DNA of 64,000 bases, taken from the NCBI RefSeq assembly GCF_964204645.1, contig NC_134034.1, forward strand, positions 434,001 to 498,000, given 5' to 3'. Each line of letters starts with the position of its first letter. The stretch's first letter is position 1. Positions 49,422 to 61,400 of the stretch are shown here, piece after piece. Below the pieces are notes generated by a model. The model did not search any database and was not told where the DNA came from. It worked only from the letters and a program-made list of their open reading frames with translations. The position numbers were made by a program, and so were the translations under genes. This stretch comes from Tubulanus polymorphus (lineage: Eukaryota; Nemertea; Palaeonemertea; Tubulaniformes; Tubulanidae).

Positions 49422-52400
49422 ATGATTGACGGACAGGAAGTAGCCGGTGGTCTCGCCGGTGACCAGGCTTCCTTTTACATCGGAGGTGGAGAGGTAAGTG
49501 TTGCAGGGTGTGGGTTGAGAGGGGGTTGCACAGTCCACAGACTGAGAGGGGTACAGGATGAACGGCTGATGTAGATCCTGGTTTAGGGGGCTGAGTGGAT
49601 CCCGGTTTAGGGGGCTGAGTAGATCCCGGTTGAGGGGCTGAGTGGATCCCGGTTTAGGGGGCTGAGTAGATCCCGGTTGAGGGGCGGAGTGGATCCCAGT
49701 TGAGGGGCTGAGTAGATCCCGGTTGAGGGGCTGAGTAGATCCCGGTTGAGGGGCTGAGTAGATCCCGGTTTAGGGGCTGAGTAGATCCCGGTTGAGGGGC
49801 TGAGTAGATCCCGGTTGAGGGGCTGAGTAGATCCCGGTTGAGGGGGCTGATGTAGATCCCGGTTGAGGGGCTGAGTAGATCCCGGTTGAGGGGGCTGATG
49901 TAGATCCCGGTTGAGGGGCTGAGTAGATCCCGGTTGAGGGGGCTGATGTAGATCCCGGTTGAGGGGCTGAGTAGATCCCGGTTGAGGGGTCCAATCAATA
50001 TTTTATTCTGTATATTTATTTTAAGGATCAAGATGATGATTGTAAACGTAAAGTTGTTATCGGAATTTGTGCAATGGCTAAAAAATCTCATTCTCAACCG
50101 ATGCGCGAGATTCTCGAACGTCTCGAGAGGTTTCCGTACATATCGATACTGGTATTCGATGAACAGGTCGTTTTGAGTGAACCGGTCGACCGGTGGCCGG
50201 TCGTCGACTGTTTAATATCGTTCTATTCGAAAGGGTTCTGTTTGGATAAAGCTATAGAATACGAGAGACATTGTAAACCATACGTTATCAATGATTTACC
50301 GATGCAGTATCAAATCATGGACAGGTAAGTTTGTATTAGATCAGTTTTAAAAGTGTTCGCGGTGATGAGAGAGTGTTGTCGAGATATTAGTTTTAAAAGT
50401 GTCCCCGGTGATGAGAGAGTGTTGTCGAGATATTAGTTTTAAAAGTGTCCCCGGTGATGAGAGAGTGTTGTCGAGATATTAGTTTTAAAAGTGTCCCCGG
50501 TGATGAGAGTGTGTTGTCGAGATATTAGTTTTTAAAGTGTCCCCGGTGATGAGAGAGTGTTGTCGAGATATCAGTTTTAAAAGTGTCCCCGGTGATGAGA
50601 GAGTGTTGTCGAGATATTAGTTTTTAAAGTGTCCCCGGTGATGAGAGAGTGTTGTCGAGATATCAGTTTTAAAAGTGTCCCCGGTGATGAGAGAGTGTTG
50701 TCGAGATATCAGTTTTAAAAGTGTCCCCGGTGATGAGAGATTGTTGTCGAGATATCAGTTTTAAAAGTGTCCCCGGTGATGAGAGAGTGTTGTCGAGATA
50801 TCAGTTTTAAAAGTGTCCCCGGTGATGAGAGAGTGTTGTCGAGATATCAGTTTTAAAAGTGTCCCCGGTGAGGAGAGAGTGTTGTCGAGATATCAGTTTT
50901 AAAAGTGTCCCCGGTGAGGAGAGAGTGTTGTCGAGATATCAGTTTTAAAAGTTCCGGGTGATGAGAGAGTGTTGTCGAGATATCAGTTTTAAAAGTGTCC
51001 CCGGTGATGAGAGAGTGTTGTCGAGATATCAGTTTTAAAAGTGTCCCCGGTGATGAGAGAGTGTTGTCGAGATATCAGTTTTAAAAGTGTCCCCGGTGAT
51101 GAGAGAGTGTTGTCGAGATATCAGTTTTAAAAGTGTCCCCGGTGATGAGAGAGTGTTGTCGAGATATCAGTTTTAAAAGTGTCCCCGGTGATGAGAGAGT
51201 GTTGTCGAGATATCAGTTTTAAAAGTGTCCCCGGTGATGAGAGAGTGTTGTCGAGATATCAGTTTTAAAAGTGTCCCCGGTGATGAGAGAGTGTTGTCGA
51301 GATATCAGTTTTAAAAGTGTCCCCGGTGATGAGAGAGTGTTGTCGAGATATCAGTTTTAAAAGTGTCCCCGGTGATGAGAGAGTGTTGTCGAGATATCAG
51401 TTTTAAAAGTGTCCCCGGTGATGAGAGAGTGTTGTCGAGATATCAGTTTTAAAAGTGTCCCCGGTGATGAGAGAGTGTTGTCGAGATATCAGTTTTAAAA
51501 GTGTCCCCGGTGATGAGAGAGTGTTGTCGAGATATCAGTTTTAAAAGTGTCCCTGGTGATGAGAGAGTGTTGTCAGTTTGATTTAATTGTATTCTCTGCA
51601 GACGGACGGTTTATAAGATTCTACGACGAAACGGAATCCCGCATCCTCGATTCGAAATTCTGAATCGTCGCGAAGACCAACCAGGAAGTGAGTACACTGA
51701 TCTAGTAGTACCCTAATACATCCTCAGAGTACCCTAATACATCCTCAGAGTACCCTAATACATCCTCAGAGTACCCTAATACATCCTCAGAGTACCCTTA
51801 TACATCCTCAGAGTACCCTTATACATCCTCAGAGTACCCTAATACATCCTCAGAGTACCCTAATACATCCTCAGAGTACCCTTATACATCCTCAGAGTAC
51901 CCTTATACATCCTCAGAGTACCCTTATACATCCTCAGAGTACCCTAATACATCCTCAGAGTACCCTAATACATCCTCAGAGTACCCTAATACATCCTCAG
52001 AGTACCCTAATACATCCTCAGAGTACCCTTATACATCCTCAGAGTACCCTAATACATCCTCAGAGTAGCCTAATACATCCTCAGAGTACCCTAATACATC
52101 CTCAGAGTACCCTTATACTCCCCTCACTGAAGATCTGTATTATTTTCAGCTTGCATTCCCGGATGTTCATTGGTTGAATCCGATGATCATATCGAGGTCA
52201 ATGGCGTCGTGTTTCACAAACCGTTTGTTGAGAAACCGGTTTCCGCTGAGGATCATAATGTATTTATATATTTCCCGACAAGCGCTGGTGGCGGCAGTCA
52301 GAGATTATTCAGAAAGGTGCGTGCACGAACAACCAAACACCTGAATAGGGACACTTTAAAGTTAACGTAAAGTTTTTGAAAAGTTATTAATCCTTGTAGA

Positions 52401-55400
52401 AAAGATGTCTACCTCCATAAATCCCCCTATGACATCATCTAATTGTCTACTACTGATTTGATCTATAGACCCTTCTAGTGTCTGCCTTCATAAATCCCCC
52501 TATGACATCATCAAATTGTCTACTACTGATTTGATCTATAGACACTTCTAGAAAAGATGTCTGTCTAAATAAATCCCCCTATGACATCATCTAATTGTCT
52601 TCTAGTGATAAGATCTATAGATACTTCTAGAAAAGATGTCTGCCTCTATAGATCCCCCTATGACATCATAATGGTTGTAAGTTATCTATTACAGATTGGT
52701 AGTAGAAGCAGTGTTTATTCACCGGTCAGTCGAGTCAGGAAAACTGGGTCGTTCATTTACGAGGATTTCATGCCGACAGACGGAACCGACGTAAAGGTAA
52801 AAACCGGATTCGGACTTCATCTCTCGTACTAGAGCCAGTTCTACAGTCCAGTACCAAGTTCTAGTGATTGAACTGCAGTAGCTGTTGAAGCTGGTAATAA
52901 TTGAACGGTTTCTCGGTTACAGGTATATACAGTAGGACCGGAATACGCTCACGCCGAGGCTCGTAAATCTCCGGCCCTCGACGGTAAAGTCGAACGCGAC
53001 CACAACGGGAAAGAGGTTCGTTACCCGGTGATACTCAGCGGACCGGAGAAAACAATGGCGCGTAAAGTCAGCCTCGCTTTCACTGTAAGTACTACGACAT
53101 CTAGGGAAGGGTTGATTAAGAGCAAGTGTCTATATATGTCTCTCTCTCTCTGCGTTTCAGCAAACAGTTTGTGGTTTTGATTTACTACGAGCGAACGGAG
53201 AATCGTTTGTCTGCGACGTCAACGGTTTCAGCTTCGTTAAAAACAGTCAGAAATATTACGACGACTGCGCAAAAATTCTCGGGTGAGTTGAACATTCTCA
53301 AGTGAGAGTTTAACATTAATCAGGTGAGAGTTGAACATTAATCAGAGGAGAGTTGATGATTCTTGGGTGAGAGTTGAAAATTCTCGGCTGAGTTTCACTT
53401 TGATTAAGCCACTAGTAGAACTGTTATTGTTAAGGCATTGATTTGATTTTTAGGAATATGGCAATGCGTAAAATGGCGCCACAATTATCGATACCATGGT
53501 CAATAACGTTTCAGCCGGAGGATATACCTATAGTACCGACTACTTACGGCACAATGTACGTCTCAAATATCAATATCGAATCTCAAAATGTGACGAGTAG
53601 TTTTAAGAATTTGATATTTTACCCGTTACATTGTGGTGATATTTCAGGATGGAATTGCGTTGCGTAATCGCTGTTATACGTCACGGAGATCGAACCCCGA
53701 AACAGAAAATGAAAATGGAGGTCAAGCATAAAAAGTGAGTGAAATATAACACGATGGCGCCACTTACCCGGTGATCAGGGAGAAGTTCGGGAATCTTTCT
53801 TTTCATTAATTAAAGTCTGGGAATTTTGTAGAAAAGCTGAAAATCAGAGAAATTTGTTGAAATCATGGGTGAAATCAAACAGTATCCATTTATGTTTTTA
53901 TATTTGTGTTAATTGATTGGATTCTGAGTAGATCAGGGAAAACAATGTGGATGTCAGGGAATAATCGAGTCGAAATAAAGTGGCCCCCAAACCGGGTCCT
54001 ACTGGTCGTGATTGTTGATGTTTTGTAATTTTTGCTTTTTCTCGATAGATTTTTCGAACTATTCGAAAAATATGACGGCTACAAGAACGGCCATCTTAAA
54101 CTGAAACGGCCGCGTCAGTTACAGGAAGTACTCGATATCGCTCGGTCGTTGCTAGCGGAGATCGATCAGAACTCGGCTCCGGAGATTGAAGAGAAACGAT
54201 CGAAACTCGAACAGTTAAAGGCCGTTCTAGAAATGTACGGACATTTCTCCGGAATCAATCGTAAGGTGCAGTTAAAATATCAACCACAAGGTCGTCCGCG
54301 AAGGTCATCCAGTGACGACGGTACGTTGTATTTCACATGAATCCCCCTATGACATCATCGAACTGATACTAGCCTTTGTACTATTTATCCATCTAGAAAA
54401 GATGTCTGCCTTCATGAATCCCCCTATGACATCATCAAATTGACTAATAATGATTTGATCTGCCCTTCTAGGAAAGATGTCTGCTAGCATACATCCCCCT
54501 ATGACATCATTAACAAATAGGCAACTTTGCAATTTGATTTATACTGGTGTAGTAGATCTTTAGACCCATACCGGTCTATCGATGATGTCATAGGGGGTAT
54601 TTAATGCCGGATTTTAGTGTATTCTACTATTTTACAGACAACACTATTTGGTGGAGCAGTACTAGTGATGATGGTATGTCTATTGTCTCCGCTGCAATCA
54701 ATCAAAACTCAACCGAATAAACAACAATCACTTTTTTTCGATCTTCGCTTTGCGTGCTTTTTATTTTATCGATCCTAAAAATTCAGTCAATTTTCTTTCT
54801 TAAATCTAGACCTGGTTTTAGAGAGATTTTACGGACAGTAGCCTAACTAAAATAGATCTAAATTCAAGAGCTTTGTACCCCCTCCTCTGATCATCATTAT
54901 CACAGGATTTGATCTTTCTTGTAGTGGAACTAGTGTTCTACTGTTGAGCTCAGTATGGGCCAGTCGTCAATAACTAGAATATGCTTAAACTGGTCTTCAA
55001 TCTAAACCTGACTGTGCAACTGATGTGAAATTCAGATACTTAGATTAAATCTTGACTTCCGAACCCGAGTCAATTGCTCAAAAGTTGCTTAACCATCAGA
55101 CCGAAGTTACCCCTTGGAGTAAACCCTTTAACCAGGGCCAATTTTTCATAACTCAATCTTGAGTGAGTTCCACAAATACCATTGTTGCAATGCTATTTCA
55201 ATCATTACTATGGCATTTATACACTTGTTAAATTTAACCAACTTTTGAGCAACTGCAGCGCCCCCTGCGTGACAACCACAAACACCGTAGCGTAACAATG
55301 ATAAACTATGGTTATAATTGATGATTCCCAGAGATTATTTTGGCCAGATATCCATTCAGTTTTAATCAGTTTTATCCCCTGGTTTAATTCGAACCCGTTT

Positions 55401-58400
55401 TTGAGAGTAACTGATTCTAATTTCGAGAGTGATATTTCTATGTATTTCAGATTCTCCTCGTGAGCCGTCGTTGGTATTGATATTGAAATGGGGCGGTGAA
55501 TTAACGCCGGCCGGACGCGTACAAGCTGAAGAACTGGGCAAAGCGTTTCGTTGCATGTACCCTGGCGGTGAGGGTAAGAATTAATAGACATATATCATAC
55601 CGTTTACGCATTGCCACATTGTTATCGCTACGGCAACCGGCATATTTATTTAAACGGAAAGTTGCGGTCCACGGCACACGAGAGTACAAGAGGTCAGTTT
55701 CACCTTGGAATTATCAAATGATTACTCCAAGGCTTCACAGACGAGATTTAACACCGGTTTAAGCTCATTTTAGTTCTACGGCCAGTCTAACGACGTTAAG
55801 ACCAGTCTAAACATAGTTTTCTTACTAATCTTACAAATTCAGACCAGTGAAACATGTGTTGGACTGTGAATCGACCCCTCTCCGTTGTGCTGTGGGTTTT
55901 TTGAAGTTCCTCTATGCCGGTTGTCGTCTAATAAAGCACTTTCTACTAGTGTGTGATGATTTCTCTAATAAGCACTGCCGCCGGAGATGATGATGGCTGA
56001 CATCTTGTTTTTGAAGTTTTGCCCCATTACACTAAGACTTCACCAGTCTTTTCTGCAATGCAACTAATAGTCACATCTTCCTTACTAGATCTGTTGCTTT
56101 CTATTCAAATATTTGACTGGGGGGGGGGGGGGTAAGGGTAAGGGGAGAGGTAGTAGCATCACTAAGTGAAGACTTAGATTTAAGACTAGTCGTAGTCTGT
56201 CATGATCTAATGTGGCACTTAGGGCCTAGTTGCACAGTCTTGACTTAAAGTCCAAAATGGTCTTGAAATCTTAAGACCTGTCTTAAGTTCCTAGATTAGG
56301 TATAGAAGTAAGACTGTCTTAGACTGGAGTTAAATCCCGTACAGCTGAGCCCCTGAATTCAAGATTTTAAGTCTATTCAAAATCTGAAACCAGAACTAGA
56401 AATGAGAAATGCAGAAACAGTTTGGCAATGTTCAAGAATTGATATTGTCTGTTAAAATTCTTTTGAAAAAAGTGTTTCTTTTATTCGAAATGTTTTGCAT
56501 GAATTACGCTATCGTTGTTACTCGCTGCTCCCTGGCAAACTGAAACTATTAAATACTCGCTGCTCCCTGATACTTATATTAATGAAAGTGTTATTGGTGG
56601 AATGGAATAGTTTGAATTTAAAATCTTTAGATTCTGCCGATGAATTGATAGCTGGACGTATTTAAAAAAAAGTTTTTTTTTGGGAGCGCGGCCTTCAGTT
56701 ATCCATGATTTAGTGTTGGATTTATCGTTTTATCACAGGCGACTACGGACATTCTCCGGGACTCGGGTTGCTACGGTTACACAGTACGTATCGTCACGAT
56801 CTGAAGATTTACGCGTCCGACGAAGGTCGTGTTCAGATGACCGCAGCAGCATTCGCGAAGGTAATCATCATCATTTCTCCGCTCGCCGGGAGCGGTCAGT
56901 AGCATGCAAACTGGTGCCACCTGGTGGATCCCCACTTGCCTCAAGTGGAATCCTCTATTGCCGCAGTAGTTGATGTCCTACTGCACACTAGCGACACCTG
57001 GTGGATCCTCACTTGCCACACGTGGAATCCTCTATTGTCGCAAATGTTGATATCCTACTGCACACTAACGACACCTGGTGGATACTCTATTGCTTGATTG
57101 GTGGATCTCTCTCTGATTGGAGTGTTTGTATTATTTTGCAGGGTTTGCTCGCTCTCGAAGGTGAATTGACTCCGATTCTAGTTCAAATGGTAAAATCAGC
57201 GAACACGAATGGTTTACTGGACAACGACAATATCAGTTTATCTAAATATCAGAATCAGTAAGTTCTTCCACTAACGAGATACACAGCAGGTAGTGGACGG
57301 GAAAGTGGAAATTTGTTTAAATATGTCATCCATTTCCGGGTATTATTTCGTTTTAAGTGAATTGAGAGAAAGAAAAAGTTGCGATTTTTGGAAAAATAAA
57401 ATTGTCGTTTCTACATAAATTTGTGAATAATTTCAGAACGGATGATAATAGATTCATGTATGTATCTAGAATGCACTTGATTCTCATTAGAGATTTGTTA
57501 AGGATGTGTAGTGATAGGGGAATGGGGGAGGGGGTGTATAGATTGGGAGTGTGGGGAGTAGTGATAGGGAAGAGGAGTGTGGAGTAGTGATATGGGGAAT
57601 GGGGGAAGGGAGGATTGATGGGGAGTGGGGGAGTAGTGACAGGAGTGGGGGGAGTAGTGAAAGGGGAGCCAACACAGATCTCCTATAAGTCTCTAGTGAG
57701 GATCGTAATCTTTATAGGAATATCTCAGCAAACTGATTGATGCAATGCATGAGAAACTGGGTCCTGACAAGATGGCCGCTTCCTTAGAATCCCCCTATGA
57801 CATCATACTGGTCGAAGCAATAATTGTAATTCATAATTTCAATGGTATTCTAAGGTATTTTGATGATGATGTCATTGGGGGGATTTATGGTGGCAGTTAT
57901 CTTTTCAGGAATTTGATAATGTTGATGTCATAGGTGGATTTTATGCGGGCAGCCATCTTGTCTGGAAGGCGGGGTCTAGTGCATTTTACTTGTACCGGTA
58001 TTGTACGTCTGCGTGAAACAGAACTATTGTATTTCTACGCCAAAAAAATATCTGAGAAAAGACTTTCGAAAAATGCTAAAATGCTTGTTATTTTCTTGAT
58101 GCAGCGCGAGCAGACGTTCGTCAGCGGACGTGAAAATTGTTTCCAGAAATTTAAGATCATTCAGGCCCTTTTTAATTGTGCTCTCCTAAAATAGAAATAA
58201 TTTAATATCACTTTCAATTATACTGTGTTCGAAAGTTTTGGCCCTAAATCTTACTGTTTCTGGTCGCAACAGAAATTTCCCATGGAGAATAATCTTCTGT
58301 TCGAGCCCAATTGAAAAGTGCCTTAATTATTTGCATGTGTACAAGAAATTCTGCTTGTCTATGTGTTTCATCCATTGAGTCATGGCCCCGGGTCACGGCC

Positions 58401-61400
58401 CGCGGATCGCGATGGGCAATGATTTTCAAGGCAATTTTCTGTTTTATTCAGAGCTAAAGAAACTCTACGCGAGATGCTTCACGTTGATAGTGATTTCAGT
58501 AATAAACAGTCGTATGATAAGGTTTGTATTGTTCGAGATACACAGCTCAGTTAAACAGTCATTAAGACTTCTGTGCAAAAGATGTCTTTGAATCTTAAGA
58601 CTGGTTTCTCTAAGTTGTTAGATTAACTATAGAACTAGGTTGAGCTTAGACTGGTGTCTCTTAAGTTGTTAAATTAACTATAGAACTAAGATGAGCTTAG
58701 ACTGGTCAGAATATTAATTATTCAACCGGCAAGAGCTCCCTTTTAGATCGACAGTTCAAGTAAAGTTCATTTAGAACCGTAAGAGATTGAAATATGTGTT
58801 GTTTTGTTTTTCAGTTGGCCCCGACCGGTAGCATGGCTCTCATCAACGCTATGCAGTTCGTTAAGAATCCGTTCCAGGCTTGTAAACTGCTTTATGAGTT
58901 AATACGAAAACTGAACGCTAGAATCCGCACTTTAAAACAAGACCCAGCCAGTAGAGGTGAGTACAGGGGGCCAGCCAGTACCAGTGAGTAAGGGTTAGTA
59001 TAGGGGTCAGCCAGTAGAGGTTAGTGGGAGTGTTGGCCAGCCAGCAGGGGTTACTACACAGGGTCAGCCAGTCAGGGTAGTGGTAAGTACTGGGGGTCAG
59101 CCAACTAGTAAGGTTTAGTACTTTGGGTTTATTCAATAATTGGTAAAAAAAAGTTGAAACAATTCATCTGTTCGTTCTCTAACATTAATCTGAAAAAAAT
59201 AGATATCTCACTGTTGTCGATGTTTATTTGCACAGATCTGAAACTGTATCACGGTGAAACCTGGGAACTGATGACTCGTCGATGGAGTAAACTAGAGAAA
59301 GATTTCATGCAGAAAAACAATCGTTTTGCAATCTCTAAAATTCCCGATATTTACGATTGTATAAAATACGATCTGCAGCACAATCAATCAGTTTTACAGT
59401 TCGATCAGGCAGATGAACTACATACGTATTCTAAAGCATTAGCTGATCTTATCATTCCACAGGTACATTACTAATTCCCTCTCTCCTCCTCCCCTCCCCC
59501 TCCTCTCACTCCCCTTTCCCTCCTCTCTCCTCCCTCCTCTCATTCCCCTCCCCCCTCCTCTCCCCTTCCCCTCTCTCTCCCCTTCCCCTCTCTCTCCCCT
59601 TCCCCTCCTCTCTCCCCTCCTCTCACTCCCCTCCCCCTCCTCTCACTCCCCTCCCCCTCCTCTCACTCCCCTCCCCCTCCTCTCACTCCCCTCCCCCTCC
59701 TCTCACTCCCCTCCCCCTCCTCTCACTCCCCTCCCCCTCCTCTCACTCCCCTCCCCTCCTCTCACTCGCCTCCCCCTCCTCTCACTCCTCCCTCCTCTCA
59801 CTCCCCTCCACCTCCTCTCACTCCCCTCCCCCTCTCGCCGAAAAACTGCATGAATGTTGCCAGTTTCATAGGCAACATTTTAATAGTTAGTTTATTTTGT
59901 ATTGTTTTGATTTTCCGTACAGGAATACGGGGTCACAATGGAACAGAAAATACAAATAGCTCAAAGTATTTGTACGCCATTACTGCGTAAAATAAAGGGT
60001 GATTTACAGAGAAATATTGACGAGGAAAGCACTAGACTGGACACAAGGTAGGCTCCTAGAATATATAAATCATGGATCCGTCTCGGTATTGAGTGGTTGG
60101 CTCCGTGTGGATTTGATTTCCGCGTCTGCTCAAGTTGTTTCTATGTATTAATGTATATTTGTATGATTGTACAGGTATTCTACGAGCGTACTGACTCCCG
60201 GCAGACACGTTCGAACGCGGCTGGCGTCTGCTCAAGTTGTTACTCCAGGCAGACACGTTCGAACGCGGCTGGCGTCTGCTCAAGTTGTTTCTATGTATTA
60301 ATGTATATTTGTATGATTGTACAGGTATTCTACGAGCGTACTGACTCCCGGCAGACACGTTCGAACACGCCTATATTTCACCAGTGAATCACATATACAT
60401 TCATTACTGACTCTCATCAGATACGGAGGATTGTGCAATAACCAGGTGAGTGCTTTTAGAATTACTCGGATAAAACCTGTCTATCGGCAAACATCCACCA
60501 GCAGAGAGTGGGAGGGAGAGGGAGAGGGAGAGTCAGGAGAGGGAGAGGGAGAGTCAGGAGAGGGAGAGGGAGAGTCAGGAGAGGGAGAAAGGGATAGGTA
60601 GAGGGAGAGCCAGGAAAGGGAGGGGAGAGCGGGAAAGGGAGAGAGGGAAGAGGGGCAACAATTTGAACACTTCTCTGACTCTCCTAGTACATACTCAGGG
60701 TGGCGCCACTTACCTGGAAATTAGAGAATAGTCAGGAAATTTTATTTTCTTTAAAAAAGTCCGGGAATTTTGTTTAAAACAGCAAAAAAAACAAGTGAAA
60801 TATGTGGAGATTGACGAATCAGACGTAAACTCAAACAGTTTCCATCTATGTGTTACGTATTTGACTGCGTTAATTGTTTGGATTCTTAACAGATTGAGTC
60901 AGGGAAAAACAACATGTCAGGGAATAGTCAAATAATAGTGGCCATCCTGATGGATAATGATTAGATGGAGGTTTTCATTGACCTTCATAAACGTCCCTGA
61001 ACTTTTCGAAGATGTTTATTTATATTTGAATGTAGAATGATCCTCAGTGGTTGAGAGCTATGGATTACGTGAGTGCGACCTCAGAGTTGAACTATATGAC
61101 TCAAATTGTTATCATGATGTATGAAGATCCAAATAAGGTCGGTTTATTAAAATGATTATCTAATTATTAATTCAATTAATTAATATTTTATTTGTTTAGT
61201 AATTCTGTATTGTTTGTTTCTAGGATCCGTCGTCGGATGACCGGTTCCACGTGGAATTACACTTCAGTCCCGGAGCTCAAACTTGTGAAACGGATCCGAA
61301 ATATCCGCTCGGGTTCGGATATCGACCTCAAGGGATCGATCGCGGCAAGGTACGTCACAATTCCACTGTGGAACTCAACCCAGTTCCACTACGGAATTCA

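Noticed and set aside
49654-50097. Minus-strand proline/serine repeat frame
   Set aside because: It is a translation of the 23-bp minisatellite and overlaps a PPIP5K exon on the other strand.
50340-51575. Regular direct repeats resembling a CRISPR array
   Set aside because: Copies are contiguous with no variable spacers, lie in a eukaryotic intron, and no cas genes are present.
57934-58194. 86-codon plus-strand frame in a PPIP5K intron
   Set aside because: It starts in R79-related repeat sequence, shows no domain, and related sequence recurs inverted at 58244-58429, so it is probably repeat-derived.
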